Assembly (NCBI GenBank): GCA_016210115.1
Contig: JACQUW010000201.1
Coordinates: 1 to 39,652, forward strand
Direction of reading: 5' to 3'
Source: Deltaproteobacteria bacterium
GTDB lineage: Bacteria > Desulfobacterota > Binatia > UBA9968
DNA: 39,652 nucleotides
The position numbers and the translations under genes were made by a program. Shown here piece by piece: positions 33,651 through 39,652 of this stretch. How positions within the stretch are numbered: position 1 is the stretch's first letter; every line of letters starts with the position of its first letter. The notes under the pieces were generated by a model. The model was given only the letters and a program-made list of their open reading frames with translations. It had not been told where the DNA came from and ran no database searches.

Positions 33651-34165
33651 TGATTCCAACAACAAATCCAAAAACGCGAATCATAATTCTCATCCATGCT
33701 TGCGGCTAAAAGCTGCGATCGAAGCCAGTTCAAGCGGTATTTCGCAAACAATAGAGAGAGTTGGTGGCTCCCTTTAGTTTCTGGAGTCTCCCGTGTGGGA
33801 CCGTCAACTTCTTGGCCGCGACCCCGGAGAAGCTCCTGCGCAAATCTTATAGGGACTCCGTAATTAATTCCCCGAAAGCCAGAAAGGTATGCCGCATTGA
33901 TGCCTATCACTCGCCCCTGACGATCCAGCACCGGCCCTCCGCTCGACCCGCCCGTAGTAGGAGCGTCGTAAATAAGGGTGTGCGGCAGGACTTCCCACAG
34001 GAAACCTCCGGTGATGCTCGGACACAGCTTTTGACGTTGTGATAAGAGTTGAGCCTTGCCGTAGGAATCGCCGGCCGTTGCCTTCTCCAATTCTGCCTGT
34101 TCCTTAGTCGCTAATCTGGCAAGCACTGCATCCAGCCCCGTCGGATAACCAACGAGCCGGGGGCC
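33638..34165 (-). pseudogene. Remnant of a trypsin-like (S1C/HtrA-type) serine protease
   Basis: The reading gives LVGYPTGLDAVLARLATKEQ, a spacer with Cys, then DAPTTGGSSGGPVLDRQGRV with IGINAAYLSGFRGINYGVPI: the C-terminal half of a chymotrypsin fold, with the nucleophile loop GGSSGGP intact. The N-terminal half with the catalytic His and Asp is missing. The fragment joins, in another frame, onto the truncated OB-like gene near 34155-34170, so a deletion removed the 5' part of this gene and the 3' part of its neighbour. An ATG-started frame (34126) exists but would give no active enzyme. After the core it runs into a Trp/Cys-rich tail. Confidence 0.65.
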
Positions 34166-34434
34166 AGTACGACGTCAAAGCTCTCGTCCGACGTATTCAA
34201 TCGCAGCTTCGATGGCCCACCTTCATCGACAAACTTGATTTCTGCAACTGTACCAGTTACCTGAATGACTGTTTTCCTGTCGAAGCCGGGGTTGATCCGC
34301 GAGCCCCACCACCAACCCTGAGCTGTGCCACGCGCGGGTAGAAGCAAGATCCCACAGAGGACAATCGCAACCCGAAGGACTGAAAATCCCGCAGGCGCTG
34401 CATGTCCGTTGCGACTAGTTGTGGCAAGAACCAT
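34111..34434 (-). pseudogene. Truncated secreted OB-like protein
   Basis: Start at the ATG at 34434, with GGAGG about 7 nt upstream (the frame is open to 34470). A signal peptide (SVLRVAIVLCGILLLPARGT-AQG) is followed by WWWGSRINPGFDRKTVIQVT, then GTVAEIKFVDEGGPSKLRLN and SFDVVLAPGS. This resembles a family of short periplasmic OB/NirD-like domain proteins whose members go on past the APG-W-F stretch. Here the frame leaves that homology, adds RRGWMQCLPD and stops inside the fused protease remnant, so the C-terminal part is lost. It may still make a short product. Confidence 0.55.
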
Positions 34435-34520
34435 AGTCCGTCCTCCGCTGGCTAGCGACTGCAAGGTCATCTAACTTTCGTCGCGCATATTCCCACTCTT
34501 CGTCTGACCGCTTTCCGTCA

Positions 34521-34845
34521 CTACCGGAGCTCTTGTTTCATCCTCTCAAAATCGTCTCTAGTGAGTTCTCCCCGGGCGTACCGTTGCCGGAGAATTCTCA
34601 AGCGCAGAATCCGACGGCTGTTCTCGCCCCTGTCTCAAGAGCCAGCGAATGCCAAACACAAGACCTACGATCACCGTACCCCAGAACAAGAGCATCACCA
34701 GCATCATGCCGATTCCCCAGGCGCCCCACATCCACCACATTGGATGCCCCCATTCCCATCCATATGGTGGTTGCGCCCACACCAGCCGGGGCACCATCGA
34801 GCTAGATACCGCTGCAGCCATCGCTCTTTTTGCGAGTGTTCCCAT
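34521..34845 (-). pseudogene. SHOCT-domain membrane protein with a one-base frameshift
   Basis: From the ATG at 34845 comes a small membrane protein: signal-like N-terminus (MGTLAKRAMAAAVSSSMV), Trp/Gly-rich PYGWEWGHPMWWMWGAWG, then a helix (MMLVMLLFWGTVIVGLVFGI) and RWLLRQGREQPSDSALE. The frame then breaks into NSPATVRPGRTH and stops at 34558. Removing one base near 34593-34596 restores ILRQRYARGELTRDDFERMK and QELR to a TAG at 34521-34523. That is a normal SHOCT domain (LRERYARGEI-x-x-EEF type). The full span, 325 bp, is 108 codons plus one base. Either a real mutation or a sequencing or assembly error at GAATTC. Confidence 0.72.
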
Positions 34846-34983
34846 GATAACTCGTAAAACGCAAAAATAATGCCGGACGATTTTCCGCTCGTTTCCTAAC
34901 TATTGAGTTTGAGCAAGAAGAAAGTTTCCCAACATTGATGAGAGAGAGCTAAAATATTTCCCAAAGCCGCGCAATCAACTAGC

Positions 34984-35030
34984 GGCCGATTAGCTCTTCC
35001 ATGGCCCCAGGTCTGCGCCAGCTAATGGCC
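34984..35030. repeat. Imperfect inverted repeat after the His-tailed protein gene
   Basis: GGCCGATTAGC (34984-34994) and GCTAATGGCC (35021-35030) pair with one bulged base across a 26-nt loop. The second arm holds the stop codon of the minus-strand gene. No T-run on the minus strand, so a weak terminator at best. Confidence 0.3.
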
Positions 35031-35543
35031 TGACGCGTGATGTCCGTGGTCGGAGAGCTGGGCGTCAAACCAGTGATGGATCGCCGTCACCAGCTTCGGG
35101 TCCTTTGTTGTGTAGTGAATCTGCGCTCCATCCGGCAAAGCTGTGTAACGAACATCGATTTTCCTGGCGCTGGCACTTAACTCAGCCAACCCCGGCATAT
35201 CCTCGCCATGGATTTTCGCCGGATCGGAAAAGTCTCCTCTACGAAACTTCTCTGACTCTTCTTTTAGATGAGTCTGTATCAAGGCGATCTGCTTTTTATT
35301 CGACGGGTCTTTGACGACTACTTTCTGCAGGCCGCCATCATCAAGTTTCTGAAACACATGGGTCGTTTGTTCGAGATCGAAAGGCATCACCTTGGCGCCT
35401 CGCTTCGCGACTTCCTCTTGGCGAGTTTGAGCCGGTAAAATTGCCGTCCGGAAGAGCGCCATAACCGCCACGCTCGAAATAATCAGCGCGCCGGCGGTGA
35501 TTAACTTTTCTGTTTTTTTGGAATGACTTTCGTTGATTTGCAT
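35022..35543 (-). CDS. Membrane-anchored, His-tailed small protein of metal-associated family
   Basis: 173 residues. AGAAGGAG lies about 9 nt before the ATG. One N-terminal membrane helix (LITAGALIISSVAVMALFRT), then a soluble periplasmic domain: VMPFDLEQTTHVFQKLDDGG, VVVKDPSNKKQIALIQTHLK, GDFSDPAKIHGEDMPGLAEL, RKIDVRYTALPDGAQIHYTT. It ends in AIHHWFDAQLSDHGHHASGH. This set of motifs belongs to a conserved small-protein family that databases often label aspartate carbamoyltransferase in error; it lacks that enzyme's fold and active site. The terminal HGHH..GH cluster suits metal binding. It sits after the Met/His-rich gene, separated by a terminator-like hairpin. Confidence 0.68.
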   Translation of the reverse strand: MQINESHSKKTEKLITAGALIISSVAVMALFRTAILPAQTRQEEVAKRGAKVMPFDLEQTTHVFQKLDDGGLQKVVVKDPSNKKQIALIQTHLKEESEKFRRGDFSDPAKIHGEDMPGLAELSASARKIDVRYTALPDGAQIHYTTKDPKLVTAIHHWFDAQLSDHGHHASGH

Positions 35544-35582
35544 GGAATCCGTCTCCTTCTATGTCTTGCATTTCTGAATCGT

Positions 35583-35616
35583 GTAAAACGACCCCCGGGC
35601 TGTTCGACACCGGGGG
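35583..35616 (-). terminator. Intrinsic terminator after the Met/His-rich gene
   Basis: On the minus strand CCCCCGG (35616-35610) and CCGGGGG (35598-35592) form a 7-bp GC stem with an 11-nt loop, followed by TCGTTTTAC. It lies about 115 bp downstream of the stop at 35731, so it would end that transcript before the next gene. Confidence 0.6.
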
Positions 35617-35730
35617 CCGTTACCTCTGCACGAGGCTCGTATTAGGTGCGCCCGGCAGGTCGGCTGTACGGGATCACGCCGGACTTCTCGCTAACCTGTG
35701 CCGCGATTGCGCCTTTACGTGGCCCGGTCT

Positions 35731-35976
35731 TCATTCATGGCCCGGCTTGCCGGCATGGCTCTTCATATCATGACCTGACTTGCCCATATGACTCTTCATG
35801 TCATGGCCCGCCTTGCTCATGTGATTTTTCATCATCTCATGATGGCCTGCCTTGCCCGCCTGTCCCTTAGTCCCATGCATGTCGTGACCGGAACCATGTT
35901 CCATCTGGGCAACTGCCGCACCGACGAGAATCACGAATGCACTTACTGAAACGATTACGCCTAAGAATTTCTTCAT
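35731..35976 (-). CDS. Secreted Met/His-rich repeat peptide (likely metal-binding)
   Basis: 81 residues. AGGAGG lies about 9 nt before the ATG. A signal peptide (KKFLGVIVSVSAFVILVGA, cleavage near AVA-QM) leaves a mature peptide of about 57 residues with no hydrophobic core. It is built of near-repeats of H-x-M with Gly/Lys/Ser: MEHGSGHDMHG, GHHEMMKNHMSKAGHDM, SHMGKSGHDMKSHAGKPGHE. His plus Met clusters bind Cu(I)/Ag(I) and Cu(II) in periplasmic metallochaperones such as SilE/PcoE. The composition, not homology, suggests copper or silver sequestration. A terminator-like hairpin follows and an interrupted palindrome precedes it. Confidence 0.78.
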   Translation of the reverse strand: MKKFLGVIVSVSAFVILVGAAVAQMEHGSGHDMHGTKGQAGKAGHHEMMKNHMSKAGHDMKSHMGKSGHDMKSHAGKPGHE

Positions 35977-35979
35977 GGC

Positions 35980-36198
35980 CTATTCCTCCTTTCCTTGGAA
36001 ATATGATCCTGGCGTAAAGCGCAAGGTTTGCGCCAGAGGTCGCTGTGAAGAAATACTCCGAATTTTTAATGGTTTACTTGCTCTCTTCTCTTTGACGAGA
36101 ACCGATGGCTCGACCAAATCGTCGAGTTGCTCGACCAATACGTCGAATTTTTCTCTAGAGATAGTGGACCTGAGGCTCGCGTGGTTTCGGTGAAGCAT
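35980..36198 (-). CDS. Possible small ORF with heptad-like repeat
   Basis: A 72-codon ATG-started frame ending 3 bp before the Met/His-rich ATG. The N-terminal half is plausible helix (REKFDVLVEQLDDLVEPSVL, then VKEKRASKPLKIR) encoded by two adjacent 21-bp repeats; the rest is less convincing. Only a weak AGG precedes the start. No family recognised. The end of the frame overlaps the SD of the next gene, which could mean coupling or coincidence. Confidence 0.25.
   Translation of the reverse strand: MLHRNHASLRSTISREKFDVLVEQLDDLVEPSVLVKEKRASKPLKIRSISSQRPLAQTLRFTPGSYFQGKEE
36010..36035. promoter_or_regulatory. Interrupted palindrome upstream of the Met/His-rich gene
   Basis: GCGCAA (36019-36024), GGT, TTGCGC (36028-36033) is a perfect 6-3-6 repeat, and the flanks TGGCG (36010-36014) and CGCCA (36031-36035) extend a second pairing. 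It lies 34-60 bp upstream of the ATG at 35976, a suitable place for an operator. It does not match the CueR or CopY consensus that I know. Confidence 0.32.
36108..36149. repeat. Two tandem 21-bp repeats
   Basis: Unit 1 (36108-36128, GCTCGACCAAATCGTCGAGT then T) and unit 2 (36129-36149, GCTCGACCAATACGTCGAAT then T) are adjacent and differ at three positions. Each contains two TCGA boxes around CCAA. On the minus strand they encode seven residues twice in the 72-codon ORF (FDVLVEQ, LDDLVEP). Confidence 0.6.
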
Positions 36199-36317
36199 GA
36201 AATCCTAGCCACGAGCCCTGCAGATTGTGAGGGTTTGTCCCGAAGGAACTCTGACAATCTGCTGGAGCGGTGATTGTTATGCGTGCGAGGAATTTGAGAG
36301 AATAGTTCGCGATCGCC

Positions 36318-37022
36318 GTGGTGGCGTCGTACAACATTCACCGGGGTGTCGGCCTGGATGGTCGTCGCGACATCGCGCGCACCAGCAGGATCGTCAAGCA
36401 ATTGCGCGCCGACATCATCGGCCTGCAGGAGGTGGAGTGCCGGTCGAATATCGATTCACAGTGCCACCAGTTGGCACAACTGGCCGATGCTACAGGGCTT
36501 ACAGCGGTGGCTGGGCCGACCATTCGAGGACGTGATAGAGGACATTACGGTAACGCCCTCCTTACCGCCTGGCGGGTTCTTGCGGTGCGTCGCCTCGACC
36601 TGAGCGTACCTGGGCGGGAGCCTCGTGGCGCATTGGACGTGAACCTCGATATTCGAGGCAAAACAGTACGTGTAATCGTTACGCATCTCGGGCTTCGCGG
36701 CGCTGAACGGCGCTATCAGGTGAAACGACTCATTACAGCTCTCTCCGAAGAGCCAGCCGGACTTGTGATCGCGCTGAGTGATGCCAACGAGTGGCTGCCC
36801 GTAGGCCGGCCGCTCCGATCGCTTCGCGCCATCTTCGGGAAGACTCACGCGTCACGGACTTTTCCTTCTCTGTTTCCTTTGCTCGCGCTAGACAGGATCT
36901 GGGTTCGGCCAAAAGAGGATCTGGTGCACATTCGCCCCCACAAGACCTCTCTTGCGCGCATAGCTTCCGATCATCTCCCGTTGAAAGCCATCATAGATCC
37001 GACAAGAATTACGCCTGATTAG
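36318..37022 (+). CDS. Endonuclease/exonuclease/phosphatase (EEP) family hydrolase, YbhP-like
   Basis: 234 residues from a GTG at 36318; an in-frame TAG at 36303-36305 excludes an earlier start, and no good SD is seen. The DNase I-like EEP motifs are all present in order: VASYNIHRGVGLDGRRD (Asn), IGLQEVE (metal-binding Glu), GNALLTAWR, VIVTHLGL, LSDANEW (Asp/Asn), LDRIWVR and IASDHLPLKA (Asp-His). The reaction is phosphodiester or phosphomonoester hydrolysis with Mg2+; the substrate is open and could be lipid headgroups or nucleic acid. No signal peptide. It is the first of a group that includes YbhN-like, DedA and PLD genes, as in E. coli where ybhP-clsB-ybhN are neighbours. It is convergent with YbhN, 7 bp apart. 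Confidence 0.87.
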   Translation: MVASYNIHRGVGLDGRRDIARTSRIVKQLRADIIGLQEVECRSNIDSQCHQLAQLADATGLTAVAGPTIRGRDRGHYGNALLTAWRVLAVRRLDLSVPGREPRGALDVNLDIRGKTVRVIVTHLGLRGAERRYQVKRLITALSEEPAGLVIALSDANEWLPVGRPLRSLRAIFGKTHASRTFPSLFPLLALDRIWVRPKEDLVHIRPHKTSLARIASDHLPLKAIIDPTRITPD

Positions 37023-37029
37023 ATAGGCC

Positions 37030-37986
37030 TCATCGAAGACGGGCGCTCTTCTCTGCCGCTCGGGTTCCGTCGTTTGCGCGACGGTGCTCCTGCGCAAGCT
37101 CATAAGCCGCGAAGAGCGGCGCGCCGATGGCAAACGGCACAAGGAAGTAGATCACGCGAAAGGCGACGAGGGCGCCGACCACAGTTGCCCGCGGTACCAG
37201 GTAAATGACCACCGCCTCAAGCACCCCGAGTCCGCCGGGCACGTGGCTGATGAGCGTGGCGACGTTGCCAAGGACGTAGGCCGTGACGACGGCGAAGTAG
37301 CCGGCCTCTGCGGCTGACGGCAGCATCTGGTGCAGCGCCCCGGCGACAAAACAGAAATTTATGGTGCCGATGGCAATCTGCGCCAGCGCGAGCTTAAGCG
37401 GCGGCATCGCGATCTCCCACTTCTTGGCGCCTACCAGCCGGCCCAACATCGCCGAGAGGCCCACGTAGAGCGCAGTGAACGTAAGGCAGGTGAAGCCGAG
37501 GGTAAGGGCGACAGCTTGGCTGAAGCCCAGGAGGTTCGCCGCCACCTCCGACTGCAGCAAAAGGGCGAGGCCGCCCAGCGTGTTGAGGCCGAGGCCGACA
37601 GTGATAGCGCAGAAAAGAATGATCTTGGCGACGTCTCCGGCGTGGATGCCCCAACGGGAGTAAAAACGGTATCGGATGGCGCCACTGCTGACGGCGGCCA
37701 ACCCGAGTGTGTGACCGACGGAAAGAGCGGAGAAGGAGGCGAGGGCGACACACCGGTAAGGAAGCTTGGCGCCGATGTAGCGGAGGGCGAGGGTATCGAA
37801 GAGCGTGAGCGAGAAGTAACTGCTGGCGACAAACAGTCCCCCCAGCGCCAGGCGCGGCAGCGAGATGGCGAAGATGGAGTCGACAACCTCCTGGGCGTCA
37901 TATTGGCTGAGCGCGCGATAGAGCAGGTAGGCCGCGACGCAAAAGGCAGCGAGCCCGAACAGTGGAAGGAACCTCTTGGAATTCAT
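37030..37986 (-). CDS. YbhN/UPF0104 family, LPG-synthase flippase-domain protein
   Basis: 318 residues of about eight membrane helices, matching the N-terminal flippase half of MprF (LPG_synthase_TM) without the C-terminal transferase domain. Seen: FLPLFGLAAFCVAAYLLYRA, SSYFSLTLFDTLALRYIG, FSALSVGHTLGLAAVSSGAI followed by RYRFYSRWGI, VGLGLNTLGGLALLL, LAQIAIGTINFCFVAGALHQ, LISHVPGGLGVLEAVVIYLV and FRVIYFLVPFAI. The SGAIRYR and HVPGGLGVLE signatures are typical of the UPF0104/YbhN subgroup. Role: probable phospholipid translocation at the inner membrane. The same-strand upstream neighbour is the DedA gene (49-bp gap), so co-transcription is plausible. Confidence 0.88.
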   Translation of the reverse strand: MNSKRFLPLFGLAAFCVAAYLLYRALSQYDAQEVVDSIFAISLPRLALGGLFVASSYFSLTLFDTLALRYIGAKLPYRCVALASFSALSVGHTLGLAAVSSGAIRYRFYSRWGIHAGDVAKIILFCAITVGLGLNTLGGLALLLQSEVAANLLGFSQAVALTLGFTCLTFTALYVGLSAMLGRLVGAKKWEIAMPPLKLALAQIAIGTINFCFVAGALHQMLPSAAEAGYFAVVTAYVLGNVATLISHVPGGLGVLEAVVIYLVPRATVVGALVAFRVIYFLVPFAIGAPLFAAYELAQEHRRANDGTRAAEKSARLR

Positions 37987-38035
37987 CCCATTTTCCGCAT
38001 GCTACGATGCCGCACAGGGGCCGCGCCCCCTTGCA

Positions 38036-39046
38036 TTATCCAGAATGGGGCTGGGCAGCGCGGAGCCGTGCGTGATTTCGTTGGATGATAAATCCTAGAG
38101 CGGCGAGAACCACCAACGAGGCTAAAAACCCGCTCAGGCTGTTGGGAAAATCAGCAGCAGCCTCAATGGCGATACCGAAACCGTAGCCAAGGCCTAGATA
38201 GGCGGATGTCCAGATCATGCGTCCCACAATAGAGAACAGCAGGAAGACGCGCAGACGATAGCGGCTTGCGCCAGCCAATAAGTTCACCGCCGAACTCAGA
38301 AACGATAGGAGGGAGCGGCTAAGGAGGACGGTCAATATACCCCATTGCTGGAAGAGCAAGTCGATCCGAGCCTGGCGCGCAGCGGTGAACCCAAGCCAGC
38401 GCCCTCGTCGCTCCAAGAACTCCCGACCGAAGAGCCGTCCGACGCCGTAGCCGGCCAAATCGCCTGATGCAGAGGAAGCCACCACGACCGCGGCAGCCCA
38501 AAGCCAGTTCATTTCTCCCCGTGCGATCAATGATCCAGCGACCACCACCGATAGCGCAGATGGGAAAGGCGCACCCACAGTACCGAGCAGAAGCGTCAGC
38601 CCGAGAACCGGGTAACCATAGACGAGTAGCGCGGCGAGGATTTCCTCACCAACTGTGCCCGGCTCGCTGACCGTTTCCTTCCCGCCTTGAGGTGATGAGG
38701 TGGAGCGCAACTCCGAGATCGCTTTCTGGACCTGCTGGATATACTGAAACGGTGACAAGCCTTGCCTCTCGGCGAGAGATTTCAAGGTTGTTTTCGGAAC
38801 TATATCTGGCGGTAACCCAAGACGCTCGGCCAATGCCGTCCCAGGCACGTGATAAGCGCGTGCAACATAGTCAAGAGTCATCCACGGCCGGACGCTGCTG
38901 ACATCCGGCGCGCCCAATTCGTACGCCGAACGCAGCAATAAGAAAGAACGATAAGTTCGGAGCCCGAAGATAACCGTAGCGAAGGCAGCGATGGCAAAGA
39001 GAATAAATAACACCACGCGCTGCCAATGAAAGCGACTCTTGATCAT
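38036..39046 (-). CDS. DedA/VTT family membrane protein with extra N-terminal domain
   Basis: 336 residues. AAGAG precedes the ATG. An N-terminal anchor helix (VVLFILFAIAAFATVIFGLR) is followed by a soluble segment of about 80 residues (RPWMTLDYVARAYHVPGTAL, LGLPPDIVPKTTLKSLAERQ, GLSPFQYIQQVQKAI). This is helical and not part of standard DedA proteins. The C-terminal VTT domain has YGYPVLGLTLLLGTVGAPFP, SALSVVVAGSLIARGEMNWL, ASSASGDLAGYGVGRLFGRE, TVLLSRSLLSFLSSAVNLLA and SRYRLRVFLLFSIVGRMIWT. DedA proteins are linked to undecaprenyl-phosphate or phospholipid flipping. It sits between YbhN-like and PLD genes, a lipid-remodelling context. Confidence 0.86.
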   Translation of the reverse strand: MIKSRFHWQRVVLFILFAIAAFATVIFGLRTYRSFLLLRSAYELGAPDVSSVRPWMTLDYVARAYHVPGTALAERLGLPPDIVPKTTLKSLAERQGLSPFQYIQQVQKAISELRSTSSPQGGKETVSEPGTVGEEILAALLVYGYPVLGLTLLLGTVGAPFPSALSVVVAGSLIARGEMNWLWAAAVVVASSASGDLAGYGVGRLFGREFLERRGRWLGFTAARQARIDLLFQQWGILTVLLSRSLLSFLSSAVNLLAGASRYRLRVFLLFSIVGRMIWTSAYLGLGYGFGIAIEAAADFPNSLSGFLASLVVLAALGFIIQRNHARLRAAQPHSG

Positions 39047-39111
39047 CTCTTCTTTCTTTCACGGACTTGCACCGAGATGCTACCCGGCCTCAATCAATTT
39101 CCCTTGTCCGG

Positions 39112-39652
39112 CTAGAGAATCTTCCGAGCCGTCCATCCAAGCGCTTCTAGGAAGCGCTCAGCCCAACCGCGATGCGCCCACACCGAGGGCTGAACTTCCG
39201 ACGCATCTGCCAGATCCCGATAGAATTGCTCTGTCAATGCGCTTCCCAACCCACGCTCCCGGGCGACCAGGACAAGCTCGTGATTCACAAACAGGCTCAG
39301 ATGGTCGAGATTGGGCGACCCGATAACGCTCCATTCATCGTCAATCACCGCTGTTTTCGCGTGGAGCTTTCCTCGCGGAGGAGGAAGATACTCGTAGATG
39401 CGAACGCCGGCTGCCATCAGGCGGGCATAGGCTGAACGAGTTAACCAGCCGACGAATGGCGGATCGCTATAGCGAGGGACGAGCAGCCGCACGTCAACCC
39501 CTCTCTTGGCGGCCTCCCGCGCCGCCCTCTCAACGATGCTTCCCGGACAGAAGTAGGGAGTGGTTATATAGACATGGCGGACAGACCGCCCGATGAGCCG
39601 GGCGTAGCAACAAGCGATACGCTTCCAAACGAGACAAGAGAAGTCCGGCACC
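39112..39652 (-). CDS. PLD/cardiolipin synthase-like protein, C-terminal part (partial)
   Basis: The gene runs off the right edge; about 180 C-terminal codons are present. SVRHVYITTPYFCPGSIVER begins the second PLD repeat, and RGKLHAKTAVIDDEWSVIGS with PNLDHLS is a complete H-x-K-x4-D motif with the S-x-N-x-D-x-x-S continuation. VNHELVLVARERGLG and the helical tail LGSALTEQFYRDLADASEVQ match ClsB-type cardiolipin synthases. The first HKD repeat lies outside. With the EEP, YbhN-like and DedA genes it makes a lipid-head-group gene set and is the second PLD gene in the window (the other at 5972-7252). Confidence 0.85.
   Translation of the reverse strand, partial: VPDFSCLVWKRIACCYARLIGRSVRHVYITTPYFCPGSIVERAAREAAKRGVDVRLLVPRYSDPPFVGWLTRSAYARLMAAGVRIYEYLPPPRGKLHAKTAVIDDEWSVIGSPNLDHLSLFVNHELVLVARERGLGSALTEQFYRDLADASEVQPSVWAHRGWAERFLEALGWTARKIL

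Noticed and set aside
36279..36305. ATG-started leader in frame with the EEP gene
   Set aside because: It ends in TAG after eight codons before the EEP start, so it is at most a leader peptide; no SD supports it.
37330..38088. 252-codon plus-strand ORF, very charged
   Set aside because: Antisense to the YbhN-like membrane protein; the Glu/Arg/Gly-rich composition is typical of the complement of hydrophobic, GC-rich codons.
1..39652. CRISPR arrays, IS elements, phage genes, toxin-antitoxin pairs
   Set aside because: No regularly spaced repeats, transposase or integrase motifs, phage structural genes or clear toxin genes were found. The 72-codon ORF at 35980-36198 was considered as an antitoxin, but no partner exists.

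Overview
The window is a gene-dense piece of chromosome from a Gram-negative bacterium. It encodes outer-membrane lipoproteins with lipoboxes, a beta-barrel protein, a NodT-type outer-membrane efflux factor and LolA-like and LolCDE-like proteins. Base composition looks moderate to moderately high in GC, SD sequences are of the AGGAG type, and several starts appear to be GTG. The mix (PolX, a BT1-type transporter, phosphoketolase plus acetate kinase with tandem universal stress proteins, large hybrid kinase) resembles uncultivated Desulfobacterota/Binatia/NC10-like soil or groundwater genomes, but that placement is inference. I see no rRNA, tRNA, CRISPR array, insertion sequence or phage gene.

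Layout. 1-1563 (minus): the start of a BT1-family transporter and a cytosolic SGNH hydrolase. 1792-3948 (plus): a PAS-PAS-kinase-receiver hybrid. 4003-7979: a TPR lipoprotein, a Tim44-domain membrane protein, a PLD/cardiolipin-synthase-like protein and a convergent VTT/TVP38 membrane protein. 8118-11507: a secreted STN-HEAT protein, a secreted right-handed beta-helix protein with a near-consensus promoter, and a signal-less TAXI-type binding protein. 11545-17977 (minus): a carbon/stress block, transcribed tandem USP, ackA, xfp, tandem USP, then a Crp/Fnr regulator. 18429-20213 (plus): polX. 20214-21515: a gene-poor, partly decayed stretch with small ORFs, a 29-residue membrane microprotein and a broken Crp/Fnr fragment.

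21516-33523 (minus) is a long membrane and export block: a BrkB/YihY protein, a MacA-MacB(ATPase)-MacB(permease)-NodT tripartite pump, a ChrA-type transporter, and a LolD-like ATPase, LolCE-like permease, LolA-like protein and beta-barrel cassette. The cassette looks like a complete trans-envelope lipid or lipoprotein route and is the most interesting multi-gene assembly here. 33635-36198 is a small, scarred accessory patch: a serine-protease remnant fused by deletion to a truncated OB-like secreted protein, a SHOCT membrane protein with a one-base frameshift, a His-tailed membrane-anchored protein, and a Met/His-rich secreted peptide that suggests metal handling.

36318-39652: an EEP hydrolase, a YbhN-like LPG-flippase-domain protein, a DedA/VTT protein with an extra N-terminal domain, and a PLD/cardiolipin-synthase gene running off the window. 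This resembles the E. coli ybhP-clsB-ybhN neighbourhood and makes a second PLD-plus-VTT pair in one window.
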